From Hymenobacter psychrophilus (lineage in GTDB: Bacteria > Bacteroidota > Bacteroidia > Cytophagales > Hymenobacteraceae): a stretch of 64,000 bases of DNA. Numbering within the stretch: the stretch's first letter is position 1; each line of letters begins with the position of its first letter. Below are positions 17,245 through 25,529 of the stretch, in pieces. Location of the stretch: assembly GCF_900107135.1 (NCBI RefSeq), contig NZ_FNOV01000010.1:124001-188000 (forward strand), in the 5' to 3' direction. The notes under the pieces are model-generated. The model was not told where the DNA came from. It saw nothing but the letters and a program-made list of their open reading frames with translations, and made no database searches. The position numbers and the translations under genes were made by a program.

Positions 17245-17838
17245 CTACGAGACCGAAAACCAATGCTTTTCCAGGCACTTGCGCAGTTGCAGCTTGGCCC
17301 GGTGAATGATGACCCAGTAGTTGGCCGGCGTAATGCCCAGCTGCTGGCAGATTTGCTCGCCCGAAACCTCTTCCACAAAGCGCAGGCTGAATACGGCCTG
17401 GTGCTGGGCGGGCAGCTGGTCCTGGCAGCGCAGCAACTGCTCGGCCAACTCGCGCTGCTCGAGCTGGGTATCGGCGGCGGCCCACTCCCGCGGTTCCTCG
17501 CCTTTGCGCCAGTGCGTACGGGCATCGGTTTCGAAGTAGGTGCCGTTGCCGGCCTCATCAGCGGCGCCGGGCAGCGGCACCAGCGGTGAGCGAGCCTGCT
17601 GGCGGTAGTAGTCGATGAGCTTGCGGCGCAGAATCACGAACAGCCACGTGCGCTCCGACGACTCTTGCCGGAACGAGGCCAGCGTACCCAGCGCACTCAC
17701 GATGGTTTCCTGCACCAATTCCTCGGCGGCGGCCACCGTGGCCACCCGGTGGCGGGCAAAGCGGAACAGTTCGTTGCCGTAGCGGCTCAGCCACAGGTGC
17801 GGCTCGGGCTGGGTTGCGGAAGTGGTGGCAGAAAGCAT
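17245..17838 (-). CDS. ECF RNA polymerase sigma factor
   Basis: 197 residues from the start MLSATTSAT at 17838. Region 2 is seen in WLSRYGNELFRFARHRV and AEELVQETIVSALGTL. Region 4 is LPAQHQAVFSLRFVEEVSGE with QICQQLGITPANYWVIIHRAK and the ending QLRKCLEKHWF. The insertion between regions 2 and 4 and the WVIIHRAK...LRKCLEK ending look like the TIGR02943 group of sigma factors, from memory and unverified. A promoter of the type it probably reads (site C) lies upstream, suggesting autoregulation. A longer frame starts at 17970, close to the predicted transcript start, so it is less likely. Confidence 0.85.
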   Translation of the reverse strand: MLSATTSATQPEPHLWLSRYGNELFRFARHRVATVAAAEELVQETIVSALGTLASFRQESSERTWLFVILRRKLIDYYRQQARSPLVPLPGAADEAGNGTYFETDARTHWRKGEEPREWAAADTQLEQRELAEQLLRCQDQLPAQHQAVFSLRFVEEVSGEQICQQLGITPANYWVIIHRAKLQLRKCLEKHWFSVS

Positions 17839-17979
17839 AAGGTGGACAGTCGCAGAGCCAAGGCAGTGTCGCCCCAGCAGCCTGTGGACCGAAGGTAGCG
17901 AAAGCTGAACGGTGACTTCCGGCCAGGTGGATGTGTCTGGGTAAAGTTGCCGGACTTTTTTGGCCGGCATTTCGCCGCA

Positions 17980-18008
17980 ATAGTCGGCGGTCTGCGCGCG
18001 GCCTTACA
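17980..18008 (-). promoter_or_regulatory. ECF sigma promoter site C (sigma operon, autoregulatory)
   Basis: On the minus strand: TGTAAGG (18002-18008), a 16-base spacer, GACTAT (17980-17985). It points at the sigma/anti-sigma operon, whose start codon is about 140 bases further on. Confidence 0.7.
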
Positions 18009-18065
18009 GGGCCGGGCACCTTTTATGCAGCACGAAAAAATCGGCCATTTTTTTCGCCATCAACC

Positions 18066-18095
18066 TGTAAGGATTACTGCTGAAAGCGCGACTGC
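18066..18095 (+). promoter_or_regulatory. ECF sigma promoter site D (FAD disulfide reductase)
   Basis: TGTAAGG at 18066-18072, a 17-base spacer, GACTGC at 18090-18095. The gene starts at 18239, leaving a leader of about 140 bases. It is divergent to site C. Confidence 0.7.
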
Positions 18096-18238
18096 CGGTG
18101 ATGTCGGGCCGGTAGCAGCCCGGCGCTACGGCGGCGGCTGGCTGGTCATCCGGGCGGGGTCTTTTGGTATGTTGCCTCCTGCTATACCGCTTAAAAGACT
18201 TATTTCTCTCATTTCCTCATTTCTTATTCCCCCGAATA

Positions 18239-19591
18239 ATGACGCGACACTCCTTTGATGTTTTGGTAATTGGTACCGGTGGCGGCGGCAGCGTGGCCGC
18301 CCGCAAGTGCGCGGCGGCCGGCAAGCGCATGGCCATTGTGGATGCGCTGCCCTTCGGCGGCACCTGCGCCCTGCGCGGCTGCGACCCCAAAAAGGTGCTG
18401 CTTGGCGCGGCCGAAGCCGTGGCCCGCTCGCGGCAGCTGCTGGGCCACGGCCTGAAGCAGGAAGCCGTCATCAGCTGGCCCGAGCTGGTGGCGTTTAAGC
18501 GCACGTTCACCGAGCCAGTGCCGGCAAAAAAGGAAGCCAGCTTCGAGCAGGCCGGCATCCGCACGTTTCACGGCGTGGCCCGCTTCACGGGGTCGCATAC
18601 CGTGCAGGTGGGCGATGATGTACTGGAAGCGAAGCAGTTCGTGATTGCCACCGGGGCGCGGCCCCGGCCGCTGGGCATTCCGGGCGAGGAGCTGCTGCTC
18701 GACAGCAGCGACTTCATGGAGCTGCCCGAGCTGCCCGCTGACATGACGTTTGTGGGGGGCGGCTACATCGCCTTCGAATTTGCCCACCTCGTGGCCCGCT
18801 GCGGGGTGCAGGCGCGCATCATTCACCGGGGCCCGCAGCCGCTCGAAAACTTCGATGCCGACCTGGTCGGCCACCTGCTTACGGCCACCCGCGAGGCGGG
18901 CATCGAGGTGGTGCTCAACACCGAAGTAGCGGGCATAGAGCACCTGCCCGACGGCCGCCTGCGGCTGCGCACCACTGCTCAGGGCCAGGCCGGAGAGCTG
19001 ACGGCCAGCCTGGCCATCCACGCGGCCGGCCGCGAGCCGGCCCTGGCCGAGCTGAATCTGGAGGCCGCCGGCGTAGCCTGCACCCGCCACGGCGTGACGG
19101 TGAACGAGTACCTGCAGAGCACCACCCACCCCGACGTGTACGCCGCCGGCGACGCGGCCGCCTCGGGCCTGCCCCTGACGCCGGTAGCGGGAAAAGCCTC
19201 GCACGTAGTGGCCGCCAACCTGCTCGAAGGCAACCACCAAACCGTCGAGTACGGCATCGTGCCCTCGGCCGTGTTCACCCACCCGGTACTGGCCAGCGTG
19301 GGCCTCACCGAGGCGGAGGCCACGGAGCAGGGCCTCAACTTCCGGGTGAAGACCGACGTGACCACCGGCTGGTTTACCTCCAAGCGCCTGAGCACGCCCA
19401 TTTCAGCCTTCAAGGTGCTGGTGGACGAGGATACGGACCAGATTCTGGGCGCCCACCTGCTGAGCCCCAACGCCGAGGAAGTCATCAACTTGTTCATGCT
19501 GGCCATGCACGCTAAACTGCTGGCCAGCGAGGTGAAGCAGCTGATTTTCGCCTACCCCACGGCCTCTTCCGACGTGATTTACATGCTGTAA
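18239..19591 (+). CDS. FAD-dependent pyridine nucleotide-disulfide oxidoreductase
   Basis: 450 residues. FDVLVIGTGGGGSVAARKCA is the FAD-binding GxGxxG. GGTCALRGCDPKK holds the redox-active pair C43 and C48 (C-x4-C). TFVGGGYIAFEFAHLVARCG is the NAD(P)-binding motif, DVYAAGDAAASG is the second FAD site, and a dimerisation domain follows. It is related to glutathione reductase, dihydrolipoamide dehydrogenase and mercuric reductase. The usual catalytic His before Pro-Thr near the C-terminus is Tyr here (FAYPTASSD), and the typical Val/Asn around the first Cys is Ala-Leu-Arg, so the substrate is uncertain. The start at 18239 is chosen; site D is upstream. Confidence 0.85.
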   Translation: MTRHSFDVLVIGTGGGGSVAARKCAAAGKRMAIVDALPFGGTCALRGCDPKKVLLGAAEAVARSRQLLGHGLKQEAVISWPELVAFKRTFTEPVPAKKEASFEQAGIRTFHGVARFTGSHTVQVGDDVLEAKQFVIATGARPRPLGIPGEELLLDSSDFMELPELPADMTFVGGGYIAFEFAHLVARCGVQARIIHRGPQPLENFDADLVGHLLTATREAGIEVVLNTEVAGIEHLPDGRLRLRTTAQGQAGELTASLAIHAAGREPALAELNLEAAGVACTRHGVTVNEYLQSTTHPDVYAAGDAAASGLPLTPVAGKASHVVAANLLEGNHQTVEYGIVPSAVFTHPVLASVGLTEAEATEQGLNFRVKTDVTTGWFTSKRLSTPISAFKVLVDEDTDQILGAHLLSPNAEEVINLFMLAMHAKLLASEVKQLIFAYPTASSDVIYML

Positions 19592-19640
19592 TAGTCGTTG
19601 CGGAGGAAACACCGATGGCTTATTTTCTAACGGCTTCCAT

Positions 19641-19698
19641 CCTGAAACTGCCCGGCAATATATCCTCATTGGAGGATATATTGCCGGGCAGTTTCAGG
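19641..19698. terminator. Bidirectional terminator, 27-bp perfect stem
   Basis: CCTGAAACTGCCCGGCAATA and on to TATCCTC (19641-19667) is perfectly complementary to 19672-19698, with the loop ATTG. It lies 50 bases after the reductase gene and before the convergent isochorismatase-like gene. Confidence 0.8.
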
Positions 19699-19772
19699 GC
19701 CATCGCGGAGGAAAGCCGCAACCCATTCCGGCCTCTTAACCAAGGCCAAAACCTCACTTAAACAGTCAGCCC

Positions 19773-20318
19773 CTAGGCAGCCAGATACTCCTGCGTGTTT
19801 TGAACCTTGGCGTAGAAAGAGGACAGCGCGGCTAAAAAGGCAGTCTGCACGTCAGCGGCTTTCACGTGCGCACCATTTACTTCCAGGTCTCTGGTGGCAC
19901 AGGCATCCCCGATGACGGTGCATTCAAAGCCCAGGTCGCGGGCGGCGCGGGTAGTGGCATCGATGCACATATGCGTCATCATGCCCGTAATCACCAAGTC
20001 CTTGACCCCAAGCCCTTGCAGGTGTTCCAGCAAGTCCGTCTCGCGGAAGCTGTTCGGGTAGTATTTCTGCACCGTTTTTTCGCCGGCTTCCGGTTTCACG
20101 TTCGCGTGAATTTCGGCTCCTTCAGTTCCGGGCAGGAAGAACGTCGCGTTGGGCGATACGCCCAGGTGGTGCACATGGACGATGGGCAGGTTTTGTTCGC
20201 GGAATTTTGCCAACACCCGTTTTACGTTTTCGCTGGCTGGCAAGGGGCCCACGAGCTCCATAGCACCATTTTCAAAATAGTCGTTTTGCACGTCGACGAT
20301 AATCAGGGCTTTGCTCAT
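19773..20318 (-). CDS. Isochorismatase-like cysteine hydrolase
   Basis: 181 residues. ALIIVDVQNDYF carries the catalytic Asp (D9), a KYYPNSF segment holds the conserved Lys, and GMMTHMCIDATTRAARDLGF carries the nucleophilic Cys (C118). This D-K-C triad marks the cysteine hydrolase family (nicotinamidase, isochorismatase-like amidases). The substrate is not predictable. The gene is convergent with the disulfide reductase and followed by a terminator hairpin. No sigma-type promoter site is seen in front of it. Confidence 0.85.
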   Translation of the reverse strand: MSKALIIVDVQNDYFENGAMELVGPLPASENVKRVLAKFREQNLPIVHVHHLGVSPNATFFLPGTEGAEIHANVKPEAGEKTVQKYYPNSFRETDLLEHLQGLGVKDLVITGMMTHMCIDATTRAARDLGFECTVIGDACATRDLEVNGAHVKAADVQTAFLAALSSFYAKVQNTQEYLAA

Positions 20319-20469
20319 TTTAAGCGGTTTTGCTACGGTGAAAGGATGGGGTAAAATTGCCAGGAGGCGAAAGCCGGACGGTGATTAAATGATGACTCAA
20401 TCTGATAGCCAAATCCGGCCATTTTGCTGACGATTCAGAACCGGTCGGTCCAAAACAAAGTTTTGACCT

Positions 20470-20928
20470 TCAACTACCGCTCAGCCAGGCCAAGTTGCGC
20501 CGTCCATCATCCACGAAGCCCACAGACTCATACAGGCGCTGGGCGCTGGCGTTGTAGGACTCGGTTTGCAGGTACAAAGCCACCAGGCCCGCGGCCCGGG
20601 CCAGCTGCTGCAACAGGAGCAGCGCGGCATGGCCCACACCCTGGCTCCGGGCCGCGCCGGTCACGTACAGCTCATCGACCAGGGCGTAGCGCCCGCCCCG
20701 CTCAAAGGTGAAGCCGTAGGTGAGGGCCACGTAGCCCATGGCTCGGCCGTCATCATCCAGCAGGTAAAGCGTCCCCCACTCCGGGTGGGCCACGAACTTG
20801 GCCACCAGCGCCTGCTGCGCGGCGGGGTTGTGGGCGTAGCCGAAGTGCTGGTAGAAATCGGCCATCAGCGGCAGCAGCGTGGGCAGGTCGGCGGGGGCAA
20901 CGGGGCGCAGCGTGAGGGGCATGGGCAA
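20470..20928 (-). CDS. GNAT family acetyltransferase
   Basis: 152 residues: LRPVAPADLPTLLPLMADFY at the start, ALVDELYVTGAARSQGVGHAALLLL as the acetyl-CoA binding motif A (with R/Q-x-x-G-x-G/A), and NASAQRLYESVGFVDDG as motif B. The acceptor is unknown. It begins 37 bases after the stop of the glycosyltransferase gene in the same direction, so it is probably the last gene of the four-gene operon that starts at 25284. Confidence 0.8.
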   Translation of the reverse strand: MPMPLTLRPVAPADLPTLLPLMADFYQHFGYAHNPAAQQALVAKFVAHPEWGTLYLLDDDGRAMGYVALTYGFTFERGGRYALVDELYVTGAARSQGVGHAALLLLQQLARAAGLVALYLQTESYNASAQRLYESVGFVDDGRRNLAWLSGS

Positions 20929-20965
20929 CGGAGTAGGAGTCGAAACGGAGCGGCCCGGGCGGGCC

Positions 20966-22483
20966 TCAGCTTGCTACTACGGCCTCGCCGCCCATCAGGA
21001 CCGGCGCGGCGGTGGCGGCTGCCCCCGTGCGCCAGGCGTACCAGATCAGCGTGGCGTGGCCCACCACCAGCAGCAGGTGAAACGGCAGCAGGCCGTAGTC
21101 GCGGTAGTACAGCCCCGCGCCCATGCCGGCCAGGAAGTACAGCAGCAGCAGGCTCTCGGCCCACGGCCACGCGCCCCGGCTGCGGGCAGCCCGCGCGGCG
21201 AGCGGCCCGGCGGCGGCGCTGCCCTGCTTGGGCGTGCGCACAAACGGCGTGGCCCGGCCCCAGAAGCCCTCCGCTACGGCGCGGGCGTTGTGCAGGGCCA
21301 GGCCCATCGACACGGCCAGAAACAGCAGAAACTGCGGCCCGAACCAGCGCCCCGTGGCCCGTCGGCCGCCCGCCAGCCGCCAGGTGGTATAGTAGTAGTA
21401 GGTGAGGGGCACGAAGGTGAGCACAAAGCCCGCCGCCAGGTGAAAAACCGGCCGAAACTCGGGCCGGTGCGCCCGCACCCACACCAGCGGCACGCTCAGC
21501 AAAGCCATCAGCAGAATCACGGCAAACACGGTGCTATTGAGCAGGTGAAAGGTGGCGTGCACGCGGGTGGAAAGGGGCAGACCGGCCGAGCGCCACACCT
21601 GGCCCAGGTGCTTGCGGGCGGTTTCGGCGGCGCCCTTGTTCCAGCGGTACTGCTGCGACTTGAGGGCCGCCAGGTGGGCGGGCAGCTCGGCCGGGGCCAC
21701 GATGTCGGGGCGGTACACGAAGCGCCAGCCGCGCAGCTGGGCCCGGTAGCTCAGGTCCAGGTCTTCGGTGAGGGTATCGGCCTGCCAGTTGCCGGCATCC
21801 TCGATGCAGGTGCGCCGCCACACGCCGCCCGTGCCGTTGAAGTTAAGGAAGTGGCCCCCGGCCGCGCGCCCTACCTGCTCCACCAGAAAGTGGGCGTTCA
21901 GCCCGAAGGCCTGCAGGCGGGTGAGCAGCGACTCGCTTTCGTTGAGGTGGCCCCAGCAGGTTTGCACCACGCCCACTTCGGGCGCATCAAAGTAGGGCAG
22001 GGTGCGGCGCAGAAAGTCGGGCGTGGGCACAAAGTCGGCGTCGAAGATGGCCACGAACTCGCCGTCGGTTTCGGTGAGGCCGTGGGCCAGGGCCCCGGCC
22101 TTGTAGCCCTGGCGGGTGGCCCGGCGCACGTGGTCGATGCGCAGGCCCCGGTCCTGGTGGTAGGCCACGCGGTGGGCGGCCAGCGCCACGCTCTCGTCGG
22201 TGGAGTCGTCGAGCACCTGAATGTGCAGGCGGTCGGCGGGGTAGTCGAGGGCGGCGGCTGCGTCGATAATGCGCGCTACCACGGCCAGCTCGTTGTAGAC
22301 GGGCAGCTGCACCGTTACGCGGGGCCACTGCGCGGGCGGCGCGGGCGCGGGCTCCGGCGGGGCCTGGGCCGCCCGGCGGGCCAGCCGGGTGAGCCGCCAC
22401 TGCGCCAGGCTGAAGCCCAACATAAACACCAGACACAGCCCGTACAGGGCCACGGCCCCCATTTCCAGAATCAGCATAAGCAA
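20966..22483 (-). CDS. Membrane GT2 glycosyltransferase, cellulose synthase-like
   Basis: 505 residues. One N-terminal membrane helix, then a cytoplasmic GT2 domain: VTVQLPVYNELAVV, VLDDSTDES, the DxD motif FDADF, TEDLDLSYRAQ and QQYRWNKGA (the QxxRW of processive synthases), followed by about six further membrane helices. Such enzymes transfer sugars to a lipid or extend a polysaccharide across the membrane (CSLA/CESA-like). The product is unknown. It is third in an operon behind an oxidoreductase and a 4Fe-4S protein, which is an unusual pairing. Confidence 0.8.
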   Translation of the reverse strand: MLMLILEMGAVALYGLCLVFMLGFSLAQWRLTRLARRAAQAPPEPAPAPPAQWPRVTVQLPVYNELAVVARIIDAAAALDYPADRLHIQVLDDSTDESVALAAHRVAYHQDRGLRIDHVRRATRQGYKAGALAHGLTETDGEFVAIFDADFVPTPDFLRRTLPYFDAPEVGVVQTCWGHLNESESLLTRLQAFGLNAHFLVEQVGRAAGGHFLNFNGTGGVWRRTCIEDAGNWQADTLTEDLDLSYRAQLRGWRFVYRPDIVAPAELPAHLAALKSQQYRWNKGAAETARKHLGQVWRSAGLPLSTRVHATFHLLNSTVFAVILLMALLSVPLVWVRAHRPEFRPVFHLAAGFVLTFVPLTYYYYTTWRLAGGRRATGRWFGPQFLLFLAVSMGLALHNARAVAEGFWGRATPFVRTPKQGSAAAGPLAARAARSRGAWPWAESLLLLYFLAGMGAGLYYRDYGLLPFHLLLVVGHATLIWYAWRTGAAATAAPVLMGGEAVVAS

Positions 22484-22519
22484 ACAGGAATAAGCGCCAC
22501 TACTTCGCCGGCCGCTGGC

Positions 22520-23875
22520 CTAGCTCAATATCCGCAGCGAATCGGCATGAATGAGTTGGGAGCCCTGGTAGCGGCCTTCGCGGGGGCCGTTTTCGAGGTT
22601 GAGCACGCCGCGGGGGCAGGCCGTGGAGCACATGCCGCAACCCACGCAGGAGGCCCGGATGATGGGCTCGCCGCGCTGGGCGTACTGCTTCACGTCGATG
22701 CCCATCTCACACACGTTCGAGCAGTTGCCGCACGAAATGCACTGGGCCCCGTTGGTGGTGATGCGGAAGCGCGAGAAGTGCTTTTGCAGCAGCCCCAGGT
22801 AGGCCGCCATGGGGCAGCCGAAGCGGCACCACACCCGCGAGCCCATCAGGGGGTAAAAGCCCACCCCAATCACGCCCGAAAACACGGCCCCGATGGCAAA
22901 GCCATACGCTTTGCTCAGGGGCTGGGTAGTGGCCTCCAGGGCCGGTACCGCGCCCGAAGCGCCCACCCACAGCAGCACCGTGAGCAGCACAATCACTACC
23001 AGCACGGTGTAGATAATGCGCACTTCCCACTTCCAGGCCAGGCGGCTTTTGTCGGAAAGGTGGCGGTAGGGGTCGCCGGCGGTTTCGGCCAGGCCGCCGC
23101 AGCCGCATACCCACGAGCAGTACCAGCGCTTGCCAAAAAAGTAGGTGAGCACCGGCGTGGCTACCAGCGACATCAGCCCGCCCCAGAACACCATGAACAC
23201 GCCCAGCCCGCCGTTTTGTACCAGCGAGCTGACGGTGCCCGGAAACAGGTAGTCGTACTTGAGGGGCCAGAAGTAGCTGAAGTAGTACTCGGGCTGCTGA
23301 AAGGCCAGCAGCAGCCCCGGCAGCAGAAAGGCAAAGCCCAGCTGAAAGAACATGACCGAGGCCGTGCGGATGCGCTGGTAGGGCGAATGGCGGTACTTCC
23401 ACAGCGCCCGCCCGCCCATCAGCAGCACGGCCAGCGTGTAGAACGTGCCGTAGAGAAACCATTGGTCGGCGGCCTTGTGGCGCAGCGCTTGGCTGAACGG
23501 GTCAAGGGTACGAATCAGGTTTTCGAGCAGCCCGGGAAACCAGTACAGCACCACGTAAAAGCCCGTGAGCACCAGCCCCGTGACCCAGGCAATGGCGCCG
23601 CGCGCGGTGCTGGCCCGCTGCCACAGGCCGTGCTGCCGCACCCCGGCCGGCCCCCGCCCAAACACCTGCCACGACCAGGCCAGCGTGCCGCCGCTCACCA
23701 GGGCCAGGGCCGCGTACATGCTCAGGCGGGCGCGGGCGGGGTCGGCATCGAAGGCGGCGGCCAGCAGCGCCAGCAGGCCCAGGGCTACCGCCGTGAGGGC
23801 CGCTTTTTCGAGCGGAACCGGGGCGGGGCCGGCCGGTTGGGCCAGGGCCAGGGAGGGGGAAGCGGTAACGGACAT
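22520..23875 (-). CDS. Membrane 4Fe-4S protein, NapH/CcoG-like
   Basis: 451 residues. Several membrane helices are followed by CSWVCGCGGLAETAG and WCRFGCPMAAYLG (paired-cysteine motifs of NapH/CcoG type) and two classical 4Fe-4S motifs at the end, CISCGNCSNVCEMG and CVGCGMCSTACPRG. It would carry electrons at the inner membrane. The start MSVTASPSLAL at 23875 is used; an ATG at 23920 is possible. It sits between a FAD/NAD(P)H oxidoreductase (75 bases upstream) and a glycosyltransferase (37 bases downstream), suggesting that NAD(P)H feeds electrons through it to an unknown acceptor. This electron path is inferred. Confidence 0.8.
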   Translation of the reverse strand: MSVTASPSLALAQPAGPAPVPLEKAALTAVALGLLALLAAAFDADPARARLSMYAALALVSGGTLAWSWQVFGRGPAGVRQHGLWQRASTARGAIAWVTGLVLTGFYVVLYWFPGLLENLIRTLDPFSQALRHKAADQWFLYGTFYTLAVLLMGGRALWKYRHSPYQRIRTASVMFFQLGFAFLLPGLLLAFQQPEYYFSYFWPLKYDYLFPGTVSSLVQNGGLGVFMVFWGGLMSLVATPVLTYFFGKRWYCSWVCGCGGLAETAGDPYRHLSDKSRLAWKWEVRIIYTVLVVIVLLTVLLWVGASGAVPALEATTQPLSKAYGFAIGAVFSGVIGVGFYPLMGSRVWCRFGCPMAAYLGLLQKHFSRFRITTNGAQCISCGNCSNVCEMGIDVKQYAQRGEPIIRASCVGCGMCSTACPRGVLNLENGPREGRYQGSQLIHADSLRILS

Positions 23876-23949
23876 CAGAACAGGCGACAAAAGGGAAGAA
23901 GAAAGAAACGGCGTTGCCAAAGCGGCATCAGGCTAACAGCAGCCCGGCA

Positions 23950-25284
23950 TCAGACTGACCAAACGGCCCGGCGGCCAGCGCTGGTTGTGGCCAGCGGCAG
24001 GTCGGGAAACTGCCGGGCGAAGGCCGCCCGCATGGCCGGCTCGTGCCGCCGGAAAAACTCGGGGTCGAAGTTGGCCTCCCCCAGGCGGGCCAGTACCTCG
24101 GTTACGGGCGTGGCCGCGCGCAGCCACTGCTCCCACACGGCGTGGCGCTGGCGCAAACCCAGCGCGTTCATGCCCGTCACGGCGTGGCCCTCATCGGCCT
24201 CGAAGTTGATGCGCAGCAGCTGGCCGCCGCCGGGGTGCTGCCAGCAAAAGGTGCGGGTGCCCGCTTCCGGCGCCGCCGGCACGCGGCCGTAGGTATGGTA
24301 TTCGAGATTAAAGAACTTGGCCGAATTGAACCACTGGCCCCGCCGGTAGGGGGTGGGCTGCCCGCAGATGGTGTGGGCCACGGTTTCGCCCTGCAGGCGG
24401 CCGGTGTACCAGAGCTGCTCCAGGGGCACCTGCCCGGCGGCGGGCGCGCGGTGCTGGGCGCAATCACCGGCGGCGTACACGTCGGGCACACTGGTTTGCA
24501 GGTGCTCATCGACCAGGATGCCGCGGTCGGTTTCGATGCCGCCCGACGTGGCCAGGGCCAGGTTGGGGGCCACGCCCGTGGCGATGCCCACCCACTGGCA
24601 GGGCAGCTCCTCGCCGGCGGTGGTCACCACGGCCCGCACCCGGCCGTCGGCGTCGCCGAGTACCGCGCGCATTTCCGTTTCCAAACGCAGGTCGAGGTGG
24701 TGAAGGGCAATCTGGCGCTCGACCAGGGCGGCTTCTTCCGGGGGCAGCACCAGCTCCCAGTAGCGGCTCTCGCGCACGAGCAGCGTAACGTGGATGCCGC
24801 GGGCGTGCAGCATCTCGGCCAGCTCGATGCCAATCAGGCCGCCGCCCACCACCACGGCCCGCGCAATGCCCTGGGTGTCGCGGGTCATCTTCTCTAAATC
24901 GGGCAGGCCGTAGAGGCCCTGCACCCCGCGCAGCTCCTGGCCGGGCCAGCCGAAGAAACGCGTCACCGAGCCCGTGGCCAGCAGCAGCCTCTCGTAAGGC
25001 AGACGCGAACCGGTGCTCAACTGCACCTGCCGGGCGGCGGGGTCGAGGCCGGTGGCTTCGGCGTGTACCAGCTCCAGGCGGTTTTCGGCCCAGAACCAGT
25101 CGCCGTAGGGCTTGGTGTCCTGGTAGCGCATATGGCCCATGTAAATGTACATGAGGGCCGTGCGCGAGTAATGGTGGGCGCTTTCGGCCGACACCAGCGT
25201 GATGCGGGCGGCCGGGTCGAGGCGGCGCGCCGTGAGGGCGGCGCTGACGCCCGTGATGCCGTTGCCAATGATTACCAGGTGCAT
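23950..25284 (-). CDS. FAD-dependent NAD(P)H oxidoreductase
   Basis: 444 residues. MHLVIIGNGITGVSAALTAR is the FAD dinucleotide-binding start, RLLLATGSVTRFFGWPG and ARAVVVGGGLIGIELAEML are the middle motifs of the nitrite-reductase/rubredoxin-reductase-type NAD(P)/FAD oxidoreductases, and VPDVYAAGDCAQH is the second FAD motif. A C-terminal domain of about 120 residues is longer than in minimal members. It is the first gene of the operon to the membrane 4Fe-4S protein and is preceded by promoter site E. A role as the NAD(P)H donor to that protein is inferred from the operon. Confidence 0.85.
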   Translation of the reverse strand: MHLVIIGNGITGVSAALTARRLDPAARITLVSAESAHHYSRTALMYIYMGHMRYQDTKPYGDWFWAENRLELVHAEATGLDPAARQVQLSTGSRLPYERLLLATGSVTRFFGWPGQELRGVQGLYGLPDLEKMTRDTQGIARAVVVGGGLIGIELAEMLHARGIHVTLLVRESRYWELVLPPEEAALVERQIALHHLDLRLETEMRAVLGDADGRVRAVVTTAGEELPCQWVGIATGVAPNLALATSGGIETDRGILVDEHLQTSVPDVYAAGDCAQHRAPAAGQVPLEQLWYTGRLQGETVAHTICGQPTPYRRGQWFNSAKFFNLEYHTYGRVPAAPEAGTRTFCWQHPGGGQLLRINFEADEGHAVTGMNALGLRQRHAVWEQWLRAATPVTEVLARLGEANFDPEFFRRHEPAMRAAFARQFPDLPLATTSAGRRAVWSV

Positions 25285-25335
25285 AAGGGGCAGCTTGAAG
25301 GTGAAGCCGGACCGGACGGCGGGCCAACCGGGGCG

Positions 25336-25364
25336 GCAGTCGCAGCGGCGGCAGCACCCTTACA
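25336..25364 (-). promoter_or_regulatory. ECF sigma promoter site E (oxidoreductase operon)
   Basis: Minus strand: TGTAAGG (25358-25364), a 16-base spacer, GACTGC (25336-25341). The operon starts at 25284. Confidence 0.7.
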
Positions 25365-25432
25365 GCATCTCCCCGGTTTTTTTTGGCCGCTGCGCGACCA
25401 ATACCCCCGCCCAACCTTTTTTTCGGGCCGGC

Positions 25433-25462
25433 TGTAAGGCCGGGGCCCAATGCCGCGACTGC
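25433..25462 (+). promoter_or_regulatory. ECF sigma promoter site F (GT2 gene)
   Basis: Plus strand: TGTAAGG at 25433-25439, a 17-base spacer, GACTGC at 25457-25462. The GT2 start codon is at 25530. Divergent to site E. Confidence 0.7.
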
Positions 25463-25529
25463 CGCCACGCCCGCCACCGGTTGGCCGGGCGCGGCGCATT
25501 CGCCAATTCTTCTCGTTGTTTTTCTCTTG

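Noticed and set aside
20879-24292. A 1137-codon open frame on the plus strand opposite the glycosyltransferase, Fe-S and oxidoreductase genes
   Set aside because: It is an antisense shadow of three real minus-strand genes with clear family motifs; it is Gly/Arg/His-rich with no domain and a very high-GC codon bias.
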